Assembly: GCA_900766395.1 (NCBI GenBank)
Contig: CAAFWB010000087.1
Location: 1 to 5,540, forward strand
Direction of reading: 5' to 3'
Length of the DNA: 5,540 bases
From: Clostridia bacterium
Lineage (GTDB): Bacteria; Bacillota; Clostridia; Christensenellales; UBA1242
This document shows positions 1 to 5,540 of this stretch, in pieces; position 1 is the first letter of the stretch, and each line of letters opens with the position of its first letter. The translations under genes and the position numbers were made by a program. Below the pieces are notes generated by a model that did not search any database, was not told the DNA's origin, and saw only the letters and a list, made by a program, of their open reading frames with translations.

Positions 1-24
1 CCCTACACGACGCTCTTCCGATCT
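1..24 (+). other. Illumina TruSeq read-1 adapter remnant (assembly artefact)
   Basis: These 24 bases match the 3' end of the standard Illumina TruSeq universal / read-1 primer, finishing in ACGCTCTTCCGATCT at the point where insert is ligated. Genomic sequence therefore begins at position 25. The stretch is not organismal DNA and should be trimmed. It also explains why the first gene is cut off: the truncation comes from the contig end. The match is from memory of the adapter sequence and covers every base. Confidence 0.97.
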
Positions 25-228
25 AAAACTGGTGTGAAATCATACTACAATGCAAAGCAAGAACTCAGACGAATGGTCAGTCACGCAAAAAAATATGGAA
101 AAGCAATCGCGATTGGTCATGTCGGCATGGAAGGCGGAAAAACAACCGCACGAGCGATATATGACTCCCTTGATTACATCAAATCCCAAGGCGTCCAACT
201 TTGCTTTGCATCTGAAATTGTAAAATAA
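25..228 (+). CDS. Divergent polysaccharide deacetylase, C-terminal fragment (5' partial)
   Basis: This is the last 67 codons of a gene whose 5' part is missing because the contig ends in adapter. The frame stays open through position 25 and even through the adapter, so the GTG at 34 is an internal valine codon and not a start. The fragment reads as an amphipathic helix followed by AIAIGH (fragment residues 27-32), then a Gly-rich turn, a helix (TARAIYDSLDYIKSQG) and a closing strand GVQLCFASEIV. In the divergent polysaccharide deacetylase family (Polysacc_deac_2, YibQ-like, NodB-type barrel) the final part has this layout: Ala/Lys-rich helix, an A-I-A-I-G-H strand with a conserved His, then a helix and a last strand ending in S-E-hydrophobic. 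The family is thought to act on envelope polysaccharide; the substrate is unknown. The other catalytic motifs lie outside the window, so activity cannot be judged. It is convergent with the lipoprotein gene and is followed at once by a terminator. Confidence 0.75.
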   Translation, partial: KTGVKSYYNAKQELRRMVSHAKKYGKAIAIGHVGMEGGKTTARAIYDSLDYIKSQGVQLCFASEIVK

Positions 229-256
229 AAACAGAGAGCATTCTCTGTTTTTATTT
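223..256. terminator. Perfect 15-bp hairpin, bidirectional intrinsic terminator
   Basis: Arms 223-237 and 242-256 are perfectly complementary (AAATAAAAACAGAGA against its reverse complement) around the 4-base loop GCAT. The core ACAGAGA/TCTCTGT stem is followed by TTTTTATTT on the + strand, and the same A/T flanks give a U-run on the - strand. It can therefore end the deacetylase transcript and also stop read-through from the convergent lipoprotein gene. The left arm starts inside the last codons and contains the TAA stop (226-228), so there is no spacer between the gene end and the terminator. Confidence 0.9.
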
Positions 257-267
257 GGGAAAATATA

Positions 268-411
268 AGCCTGCCCAAAAGCAAGCGAGGCAAGGCTCGG
301 GGACGAGCAAGGACGGGAGTTTGGTTACCCAAATGACCAACTTGCTCACCCGCAGCAAACGCAGCAAGTGAAATTGTTACATTTCACGCTCACACCGCTT
401 TTCGGCAGGCT
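268..411. repeat. GC-rich intergenic element bounded by inverted repeats
   Basis: Left arm 268-282 (AGCCTGCCCAAAAGC) and right arm 397-411 (GCTTTTCGGCAGGCT) are inverted copies matching at 14 of 15 positions; the one mismatch is C against G. By hand count the element has 78 G+C in 144 bases (54%), against roughly 28-40% in sampled stretches of nearby genes and spacers. Smaller paired segments are nested inside: GCTCG/CGAGC around a GGGA loop (295-308), GAGCAAG (305-311) with CTTGCTC (341-347), TTTGG/CCAAA (320-333), and GTGAAAT/ATTTCAC (368-387). CGCAGCAA occurs twice in tandem (351-358, 360-367), and GCAAG recurs at 281, 290 and 307. It fills the space between the + strand terminator and the stop codon of the - strand lipoprotein gene. 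No convincing ORF is seen. It could be a small non-autonomous mobile repeat, a long 3' UTR stem-loop, or a structured RNA; the sequence alone does not decide. Confidence 0.7.
368..387. other. Internal hairpin GTGAAAT/ATTTCAC within the intergenic element
   Basis: Arms 368-374 (GTGAAAT) and 381-387 (ATTTCAC) form a perfect 7-bp stem with a 6-base loop TGTTAC. It is the most AT-rich part of an otherwise GC-rich element. The - strand transcript leaving the lipoprotein gene would read it first after the outer arm. It lacks a U-tract, so it is not a terminator by itself; it is listed as a structural component of the larger element. Confidence 0.5.
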
Positions 412-418
412 CTCTTAT

Positions 419-1273
419 TTAAGGTTCTATTATTTCAACCTCATCACGCTTTGCTTTTTTTGATTTGAAATAATTGACTACGAACAACACGCCAACAAAC
501 ACAATCGCTCCACCAAGAGCAAATGCATACCATATCACGCGGCGAGGTTGAACTGTGTAGAAGTGAATCTCGCGTTGAGTTTGGTCACTTGACATAAACC
601 ACGTGTGTGTGACTGTTCCGTTTTCTGCCGTTTTTTGGTCGGCATCACTTTTTAGTCTTGTGTTTGTTGTTTTGTAGGAATAGGAATATTGCGGTGTTTG
701 AATTTTTGAAGGATTTGAAAGGTTTAGGCTTTCAATATATTCGTTGGCAAGATTTGTGTATGAATTTATTAGTTCTTGATTTGAAAAAATTGTTTGCGTT
801 GTTTGAATGTATCGTGAATAAAACAAGCTTTCTTTTTTCTCAACAACTTGCTCATCGCTATCAGATGTGTCAATGTCATAAAAATAGTAGTATGTTGCAG
901 TGTTGACAAAAACAAAACTTGCTGAAACGGTTGAGTCTGCAACTTTGACATCTGTGTCAACACCTTCTGCGAGCATTTGACGCTGCGCACTAGTCAAACT
1001 TTTGTCGTTTTGAACTTTTTGCAAATAGTTGTTCATGATTTCGGTTTGCTTGTTTGTCATTATTGTCGCAATATCACTTTTCATTTTTGTAATTTGAGAA
1101 GCAGTTGCGCCAGCACTGCCAAGTTGTTTTTCATCAAGCTCAATATCAATCACTTGCCCAACTCCACCGTTTTCTGTTTCAATCACAGAATATGAAACTG
1201 TTGCACATCCACAAAACAAGAATGTGCAACACAAAATCATAAAAACAAGTGCCAAACGATGTATTTTTTTCAT
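419..1273 (-). CDS. Predicted lipoprotein with C-terminal transmembrane anchor (LppM/DUF3153-like architecture)
   Basis: This 284-residue protein has a classic export signal: KK at residues 2-3, a hydrophobic core at about 7-21, and Cys23 in LFCGC as the likely lipidated residue. Phe at -3 and Cys at -2 make the lipobox atypical. After the Cys comes a beta-rich start with an acidic, Gly-containing segment (ETENGGVGQ). A helical region with alternating charges spans about 57-105, a Tyr-rich beta segment (TYYYFYD) lies near 127-133, and a Ser/Thr/Asn-rich stretch runs to about 240. A transmembrane helix at about 246-269 is followed by the basic tail KSKKAKRDE, so the bulk should lie outside the cell with a short cytoplasmic tail. 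A lipoprotein Cys, a Gly-rich beta start, a late W-F strand and a terminal helix recall the LppM/DUF3153 group; this is a resemblance recalled from memory, not a search. Function is unknown. ATG at 1273 is preferred because it gives the full signal peptide, although no Shine-Dalgarno site precedes it. The next Met (residue 12) would remove the basic N-region. Confidence 0.88.
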   Translation of the reverse strand: MKKIHRLALVFMILCCTFLFCGCATVSYSVIETENGGVGQVIDIELDEKQLGSAGATASQITKMKSDIATIMTNKQTEIMNNYLQKVQNDKSLTSAQRQMLAEGVDTDVKVADSTVSASFVFVNTATYYYFYDIDTSDSDEQVVEKKESLFYSRYIQTTQTIFSNQELINSYTNLANEYIESLNLSNPSKIQTPQYSYSYKTTNTRLKSDADQKTAENGTVTHTWFMSSDQTQREIHFYTVQPRRVIWYAFALGGAIVFVGVLFVVNYFKSKKAKRDEVEIIEP

Positions 1274-1280
1274 TTTAATA

Positions 1281-1309
1281 ATTATATCTTATGCCTCAAA
1301 CAATGTAAA
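1281..1309 (-). promoter_or_regulatory. Near-consensus sigma-A/sigma-70 promoter of the lipoprotein gene
   Basis: On the - strand, the -35 box TTTACA (1309-1304, 5/6 to TTGACA) is separated by exactly 17 bases from a perfect -10 box TATAAT (1286-1281). Only 7 bases (TATTAAA) lie between the -10 box and the ATG at 1273. Transcription would normally start 6-8 bases after the -10 box, placing the start at or next to the A of the ATG. The mRNA should thus be leaderless or nearly so, in keeping with the absence of a Shine-Dalgarno sequence. The promoter also shows that this gene need not depend on the giant gene upstream. Confidence 0.85.
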
Positions 1310-1314
1310 TAGTC

Positions 1315-1330
1315 TGCAATTTTTATTGCA
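1315..1330. promoter_or_regulatory. Small palindrome TGCAAT-N4-ATTGCA just upstream of the -35 box
   Basis: Perfect 6-base inverted repeats (1315-1320 and 1325-1330) flank TTTT on the + strand. The right edge, read on the - strand, ends 5 bases before the -35 box of the lipoprotein promoter. A symmetric site here could bind a dimeric regulator, or the hairpin could form part of the 3' end of the giant gene's transcript. It is short and AT-rich, so chance is possible. No known operator family was recognised. Confidence 0.3.
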
Positions 1331-1355
1331 TTGAAATTTTAAATTATTTGTCGAG

Positions 1356-1378
1356 AGCAGCACTCAAAAGATGCTGCT
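1356..1378 (-). terminator. Weak candidate terminator hairpin after the giant surface-protein gene
   Basis: AGCAGCA (1378-1372 read on the - strand) pairs with TGCTGCT (1362-1356) as a perfect 7-bp stem with a 9-base loop. It begins 4 bases after the TGA stop of the giant gene. The position is right for a terminator, but the bases that follow on the - strand (CTCGACAAATAATTTAAAATT) have no clean U-run. It may only slow polymerase or stabilise the 3' end, allowing some read-through into the lipoprotein gene. Confidence 0.4.
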
Positions 1379-1382
1379 AATC

Positions 1383-4300
1383 TCACAAATCTTTGATTGT
1401 CATGTTCATGTTGCTTGGAACAATTTGTGACAAGCCTGCCGCTTTGTAGTTTGTTGAAACTTCTGAATAACTTACGAAATTTCCAACGATTGCTTGTGCG
1501 GCTTTTGTCGAAGAGGAATTATTTGAGCCGTTTGAAACTTCGCCACGGCTTCTGTTTTCATCAATAAGCCCATGAGTTGTTTCTCCAACAATTCCGCCGG
1601 CAAAACTATTTGGTTTTTTCTCGCCACTTGTGTTTGCCGCAACAACACTTCCTGTGTTTTCACAGTTTTGAACAATTCCGCCAACAACTTCATCATTGGT
1701 TTTTGTTCCATAGTTTTCTCCAACAATTCCTCCTGCGATTGAGTTGCAGATAACTTCTTTTTGAGCAAGGTCAATATAGAAGAATGCATCAGATTGAATG
1801 TTGCCAGAGTTTGTTGAATTTTTGATTGTGCCATAGTTGTATGCTGCGATTCCGCCAACAACATTTGCGCCAACTATTGTGCCTTTGTTTTCACAAGAGT
1901 CAACAACTGCACCAGTCGAAGAATCTGTTCCAACCATTCCAACAACTCCACCAACTTTGCTGATGTAGTTTGTTGCAGATGTGATGTTGAGTTCGCTAAC
2001 ACAATTCCTGATTGTTCCAACCTTCAACAAACCTGCAATCGCACCAAATCTTGTTTCGTTGTCGCGATTTCTTGTGATTGTTGTCGTTCCTGTCACTTTG
2101 CAATTTTCAATGAGTGCTTCTGCTCCGTTTACACAACCAGCAATAACGCCTGCATGAACTGAGGTTGACGAAGCCATGTTGAGGTTGAAATCTCCGTCGA
2201 CAACAACATTAAGATTTCTTACTTGTGCGCCGTCGCCAAGTTCAGCAAAGATTCCTGTCCAAATTGATTTTTGGTTTTCCTCAAAGCAAACAGTGATTGT
2301 TTTGTCATTTCCATCAAGTTTACCCAAGAATTGAGTTGGTGTTCCCGAACCATTTCCGCCGAGTGGAGCACAATTCTTGCGAACAATGTTTTCTGTGAGT
2401 TGGAAATATGCGTTTGGTCGATACATGATGTTTTCAAAGTTCGTTGAATCAACGAGGAATGGACTCTTTGATGTTCCATCACCACCGTTGAACAAATTGA
2501 ATATTCCCTCAACCTCTGCACTCTTTTCACTTGTTCCGATTGCAGAATCAGATTTCTTAACTTTGACTGAAACTTTATATGTTCCAAGTTTTGTTGGTTC
2601 AAATTTGTTTTCATTTGTTTCAAATGAAACTTCTTCGCCGTCATCAATCTTGTAGAAGACAATATAACTTGCATCACTCGTTCCGGCTGAAGTCCATGTG
2701 AAGATTTGTCTAATTTCGTCATAAACCAAATCTTTTGGTGGTTCAGGTCTGTCAACATCTTTGATTTCGCTGAACACTGAGGCAAAGTAATCAAATTCAT
2801 TATCACCATATGGAATTGTTCTGATTGCAATTCCCATAAGGTTTTCATCAACTGGATAGAAGTTTTCAAGAACTGGAGTGTTGATGTAAGTTTCCTCACC
2901 TTTTCTCCAAATGATATATGCTTTGTTTGCTGGAATATTTGCAGATGAAGAAGAGAATGTCCAAACAATGTTTCCCGCGTCGTTAACATTGATGTTTCCA
3001 AGAATAATTTTTGGAATTTGACGAACTTCCCAATCGCTTGCTTCTCCTGCTAATTCGCCGTTCTTTGTTGCCCAAGATGAACTAAGTTTGTTTTCATCAG
3101 TTGAAACCGCTCTGAGTGACACGCGATAAACACCTGTTTCGAGTTCTGAAATCCAGCGCCATGAATTGCTATCGGCATCAAAACTAAATCCTTCAACAAA
3201 TTCCATTGTGCTTGTGTCAGACACAATTCGGAGAATATATCCTGTTGCATCTTCAACATTGTTCCAGGTCAAAATTCCGTTGTCAAGACGAACATCGCCT
3301 GGTGCTTCAAGTTTTGAAATTTCGATTGGGTCGGATTCAACACCCGCAATATATGTTTCGCTGTTGCTTACCTCTCTCACGAGAACTGTGTATGATCCTT
3401 TTGTAACAAATCCTGCAACGTCAAATTCAACCATTGAAACTTCATTGACCTTCACAAGGTTTTTGTCATTCACTTCAACTGGAACACGTGCAATTCTCTC
3501 GCCTGCTTGATAGAACTCAACAAAATAGTATTTTGTTTTTGCTGCACTGGTTGAAGGGAACCAATAGAGTTTTCCGTTGATGACGCGAAGGCCTGTGATT
3601 TTTGCCATGCGAGCACGGGCAAGACCATCTGAAAGGTCGGAAGAAATGAATGCCGTGTTGCTTGCGCTTGGTGTTGCGCTGTTTCCTTTTGCTTGGAAAG
3701 CATAAACATTTATGTCGCTTCCTGGATAATCGCTTTCATATCTTTCTGCTTCAATATAGTTATATAGTTGATTATTTACATAAATATTATATCCAAATGC
3801 ATCACTGATTGCATTCCAATGGAATGCACCCCACTGCGTCATATTTGTTGAATCTGTTCTTGTTGAAGCAATAGGTCTTTCAAGTTTCGTGAATGTTGAA
3901 GATTCTCCCCAAACGCCGTTGATTATGCAACTACCAAATTTTGTTGTGCCATTTCCGAGTGCTCTGATTCTGATGTCATGAGCACCTGGATTAAAGCCTT
4001 TGAGATATGAAGATTGAACTCCGCCCTCAACAACCATATTGTTTGTTTGAGACTCAATTCTATAGTTTACTGCATTTGCAACAATTCCCCAAGTGAGATT
4101 TCCTTCAACAGTTTGAATATCACTTGTTGAGCCAAGGACAATGATGTCGATTTTTTCTGACATGTTGCCTGTAACAAAACTATTGAGTCCGCTTGAAGTT
4201 GAATTGCCTTTTGTTGCAACAGCGAGAGCAATGTGCTCAGGCTTCAAAAGTCCGTTTGTGTTTTCAACATCAAGGAATGTTGCGTTTGTTTCAGCAAGTT

Positions 4301-5540
4301 TAATCCAATCATTTGCGACACTATCAAAAGCATAGACAACATAGATAGCTTCATTTGTTTCGCTATAGTTTTCAAGTGTTACGCCATTCCATTGAAGTTT
4401 ATGTTCGTCAACGAACACATTTGTTGGGCTTGGTGCAACAATAATATCAAGAATTTGATCTGAATATTCGCTTGTTATGACTTTTTTGTTATCACCAATT
4501 TGTTTGATTTTTAATGTGTAGTTTCCTGCTGGAAGATTGCTTGTGAGTTTTTGCAAATAGTTATCGTCGAGTGGCCAACCATTTTTGAGATGATTTACAT
4601 CAATTTCAAAACTTTCAGCCGTTGTTCCATTTTGAACAAAATCAAGAAGAATGTTTTTGTTTTCTGTATCTTCAAAATATGTGTAACCGCCAAGATCGTT
4701 CCAGCAAAGCGCTCCGTCTTTCACGACAAGCATTTGTGGTGGACGAGGTTTGACAACTTTGATTTCGCTTGTTTTTGCGCTCGCAACAAAGTTGATTCCA
4801 TCGCCGATCGCCTGCATGAATAAATTTATATTTGTTTCTTTTGTGAAATCATTATATTCTCCTGCGAATGTCCAATATGTGACATTTCCGCAAGGTTTAT
4901 AACTATCCCCAGTGTAAATGTAATAGTTGTTTGCTCCGTCTTGTGAAAGCCATGCGATTTCACCATTTGAGACTGTAACTTCTGGAGCGGCAAGAACAGT
5001 AAATCCAATTGGTGTTGAGAATCCTGATGACAAATATCCAACTCCATCAACCATTCCAGTGCCCCCGATTCGGCGAACATAAATTGAATAAACTCCCGCA
5101 TCAAGTCCTGAAATTGTCCATCTTGTGTCAGTAATCATATTGAGAACTGGGCTTTCAAGTTCACCACCCTCAACTTTAACTTCATATTTTGCAGCTCCAA
5201 CTGCACTTGACCAATTGAACCAACTGATTGTTTTGTCAAGGTTGGTTGAAATGTTGGTCGTTTTGTCGTTGGCATTTGGGTTTTCAAGAATTTTTACAAC
5301 AATTTCTTCACTCGCATCGCTTGAAAGGAACATGTCTGGATTTTTTGCTTGAACAGAAGCCTTATATTCATAACCTGAAAGCAACATTGCTGTGAGATTT
5401 GCAATTCCTTCTGTTGTTGCATCAAATTCCAAATCGCCAATTTTATAAACAAAATTGATTGTTTGTCCCTCACCGAGTGTGAAGCCAAAATCCCATCTGA
5501 TTTCGCCCTCAACAACTCTGATATTTGTTGGTTTTGGAAG
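1383..5540 (-). CDS. Giant secreted protein: Fn3-like repeat array plus C-terminal GLUG-like beta-helix (N-terminus outside window)
   Basis: The frame is open from the TGA at 1383-1385 to the right edge, giving 1385 visible residues with the N-terminus missing. The in-frame TTG at 5430-5432 is not the start, because the 36 codons before it read as the opening of another repeat (LPKPTNIRVVEGEIRW). Counting from the right edge, residues 1-1013 contain eleven modules of 82-104 residues with the fibronectin-III pattern: a Pro or Leu-x-x-Pro lead, a strand ending in hydrophobic-x-W, a mostly recognisable A-x-x-Y-x-hydrophobic strand, and a G-x-Y-x-hydrophobic strand near the end of several. Residues 1014-1385 form a Gly-rich domain opening with GGDGTSKSPFLV and continuing with GGIVG-type rungs, typical of GLUG/right-handed beta-helix surface proteins. 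No transmembrane helix, LPXTG motif or other wall anchor follows, so any anchor or signal peptide must be N-terminal. Such proteins usually serve in adhesion or carbohydrate contact; no catalytic motif was seen and the ligand is unknown. The sampled GC (about 38%) is ordinary for the window. Confidence 0.93.
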   Translation of the reverse strand, partial: LPKPTNIRVVEGEIRWDFGFTLGEGQTINFVYKIGDLEFDATTEGIANLTAMLLSGYEYKASVQAKNPDMFLSSDASEEIVVKILENPNANDKTTNISTNLDKTISWFNWSSAVGAAKYEVKVEGGELESPVLNMITDTRWTISGLDAGVYSIYVRRIGGTGMVDGVGYLSSGFSTPIGFTVLAAPEVTVSNGEIAWLSQDGANNYYIYTGDSYKPCGNVTYWTFAGEYNDFTKETNINLFMQAIGDGINFVASAKTSEIKVVKPRPPQMLVVKDGALCWNDLGGYTYFEDTENKNILLDFVQNGTTAESFEIDVNHLKNGWPLDDNYLQKLTSNLPAGNYTLKIKQIGDNKKVITSEYSDQILDIIVAPSPTNVFVDEHKLQWNGVTLENYSETNEAIYVVYAFDSVANDWIKLAETNATFLDVENTNGLLKPEHIALAVATKGNSTSSGLNSFVTGNMSEKIDIIVLGSTSDIQTVEGNLTWGIVANAVNYRIESQTNNMVVEGGVQSSYLKGFNPGAHDIRIRALGNGTTKFGSCIINGVWGESSTFTKLERPIASTRTDSTNMTQWGAFHWNAISDAFGYNIYVNNQLYNYIEAERYESDYPGSDINVYAFQAKGNSATPSASNTAFISSDLSDGLARARMAKITGLRVINGKLYWFPSTSAAKTKYYFVEFYQAGERIARVPVEVNDKNLVKVNEVSMVEFDVAGFVTKGSYTVLVREVSNSETYIAGVESDPIEISKLEAPGDVRLDNGILTWNNVEDATGYILRIVSDTSTMEFVEGFSFDADSNSWRWISELETGVYRVSLRAVSTDENKLSSSWATKNGELAGEASDWEVRQIPKIILGNINVNDAGNIVWTFSSSSANIPANKAYIIWRKGEETYINTPVLENFYPVDENLMGIAIRTIPYGDNEFDYFASVFSEIKDVDRPEPPKDLVYDEIRQIFTWTSAGTSDASYIVFYKIDDGEEVSFETNENKFEPTKLGTYKVSVKVKKSDSAIGTSEKSAEVEGIFNLFNGGDGTSKSPFLVDSTNFENIMYRPNAYFQLTENIVRKNCAPLGGNGSGTPTQFLGKLDGNDKTITVCFEENQKSIWTGIFAELGDGAQVRNLNVVVDGDFNLNMASSTSVHAGVIAGCVNGAEALIENCKVTGTTTITRNRDNETRFGAIAGLLKVGTIRNCVSELNITSATNYISKVGGVVGMVGTDSSTGAVVDSCENKGTIVGANVVGGIAAYNYGTIKNSTNSGNIQSDAFFYIDLAQKEVICNSIAGGIVGENYGTKTNDEVVGGIVQNCENTGSVVAANTSGEKKPNSFAGGIVGETTHGLIDENRSRGEVSNGSNNSSSTKAAQAIVGNFVSYSEVSTNYKAAGLSQIVPSNMNMTIKDL
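1386..2501 (-). repeat. C-terminal GLUG-like beta-helix domain
   Basis: This covers residues 1014-1385 counted from the right edge. It opens with FNGGDGTSKSPFLV and continues through YFQLTENI and FLGKLDGNDKTIT, a lead-in seen in many Gram-positive GLUG/beta-helix surface proteins. Rungs follow that start with G-[GVA]-[IV]-[VA]-[GA]-type motifs at residues 1131, 1166, 1197, 1229, 1270 and 1315, with a degenerate one (AIVG) near 1350, spaced 31-45 residues apart. Several rungs continue with G-T-I-x-N-[CS]-x-N-x-G-x-[IV]. The Gly/Asn/Thr-rich make-up and regular turns suit a right-handed parallel beta-helix. The domain ends the protein with IKDL and no anchor. Confidence 0.75.
2502..5540 (-). 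repeat. Eleven divergent fibronectin-III-like modules (protein-level repeats)
   Basis: Modules begin at residues 1, 85, 183, 265, 369, 469, 553, 646, 744, 842 and 932 counted from the right edge; the first may be incomplete. Each carries the Fn3 strand-B tryptophan at residues 16, 107, 197, 280, 384, 484, 575, 660, 759, 860 and 949, within motifs such as EIRW, EIAW, ALCW, LQW, LTW, LYW and FTW. Many are introduced by APxxxVxxGxLxW or a close variant. Outside these landmarks the modules differ widely in sequence and in length (82-104 residues), so the array is old and not a recent DNA duplication. Assignment to Fn3 is by pattern; a related Ig-like or bacterial beta-sandwich fold is possible. 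Confidence 0.75.

Noticed and set aside
34..228. GTG at 34 as the start of a small complete 64-residue protein
   Set aside because: The frame is open upstream into the adapter, there is no ribosome binding site, and the product matches only the last part of a deacetylase domain. It is a fragment cut by the contig end.
268..411. tRNA, riboswitch or CRISPR interpretation of the structured intergenic element
   Set aside because: There is no cloverleaf, no T-loop motif, no regularly spaced identical repeats, and it lies downstream of both genes rather than in a leader. No known riboswitch core was recognised.
658..906. + strand reading frame opposite the lipoprotein gene
   Set aside because: It is antisense to a gene with a clear signal peptide, membrane helix and promoter, and has no ribosome binding site or recognisable domain.
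2219..3001. Long overlapping reading frames on the - strand inside the giant gene, and several on the + strand opposite it
   Set aside because: They lie wholly within a gene with clear domain structure in another frame. Their products are low in Gly and rich in Gln/Lys/Leu or Phe/Ser, as out-of-frame readings are, and have no supported start or domain.
5430..5432. TTG as the start codon of the giant surface protein
   Set aside because: The frame continues open to 5540, and the upstream residues form the conserved opening of another Fn3-like module, so the codon is an internal Leu.
1383..5540. Recent tandem DNA duplication within the giant gene
   Set aside because: Modules share only scattered landmark residues and differ in length; no long near-identical nucleotide repeats were seen by eye.

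Overview
The window looks like the end of a metagenome-assembled contig from an uncultured bacterium with low to moderate GC (hand counts: about 28-40% in the sampled gene and spacer stretches). The first 24 bases are the 3' end of the Illumina TruSeq read-1 adapter, so the left end is a library artefact and not biology. A textbook sigma-A/sigma-70 promoter, a lipoprotein signal, TGA and TAA stops with TGG for Trp, and large secreted Fn3/beta-helix proteins suit a Firmicutes/Clostridia-like host. This placement is inference; no marker gene is present.

Layout: (1) 1-24 adapter. (2) 25-228, + strand: the C-terminal 67 codons of a gene, best read as a divergent polysaccharide deacetylase (YibQ / Polysacc_deac_2 type). 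(3) 223-256: a perfect 15-bp hairpin terminator that overlaps the stop codon and can serve both strands. (4) 268-411: a GC-rich (about 54%) 144-base intergenic element bounded by 15-base inverted repeats (14/15 matching), with several smaller nested hairpins. It fills the gap between two convergent genes and is the least explained part of the window. (5) 419-1273, - strand: a 284-residue predicted lipoprotein with a second, C-terminal membrane anchor. (6) 1274-1382: a 109-base spacer with a near-consensus promoter only 7 bases upstream of the lipoprotein ATG, implying a leaderless mRNA, plus two small palindromes. (7) 1383-5540, - strand: the C-terminal 1385 residues of a giant extracellular protein that runs off the right edge. 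It has eleven divergent fibronectin-III-like modules followed by a GLUG-like beta-helix domain.

The three genes suit a cell-envelope or surface locus: a carbohydrate-active enzyme, a surface lipoprotein and a large secreted repeat protein. The lipoprotein has its own promoter, and the deacetylase is convergent with the other two, so no single operon is shown. No CRISPR array, tRNA, rRNA, transposase or known riboswitch was recognised. The most useful leads are the inverted-repeat intergenic element, the apparently leaderless lipoprotein gene and the modular architecture of the giant protein.
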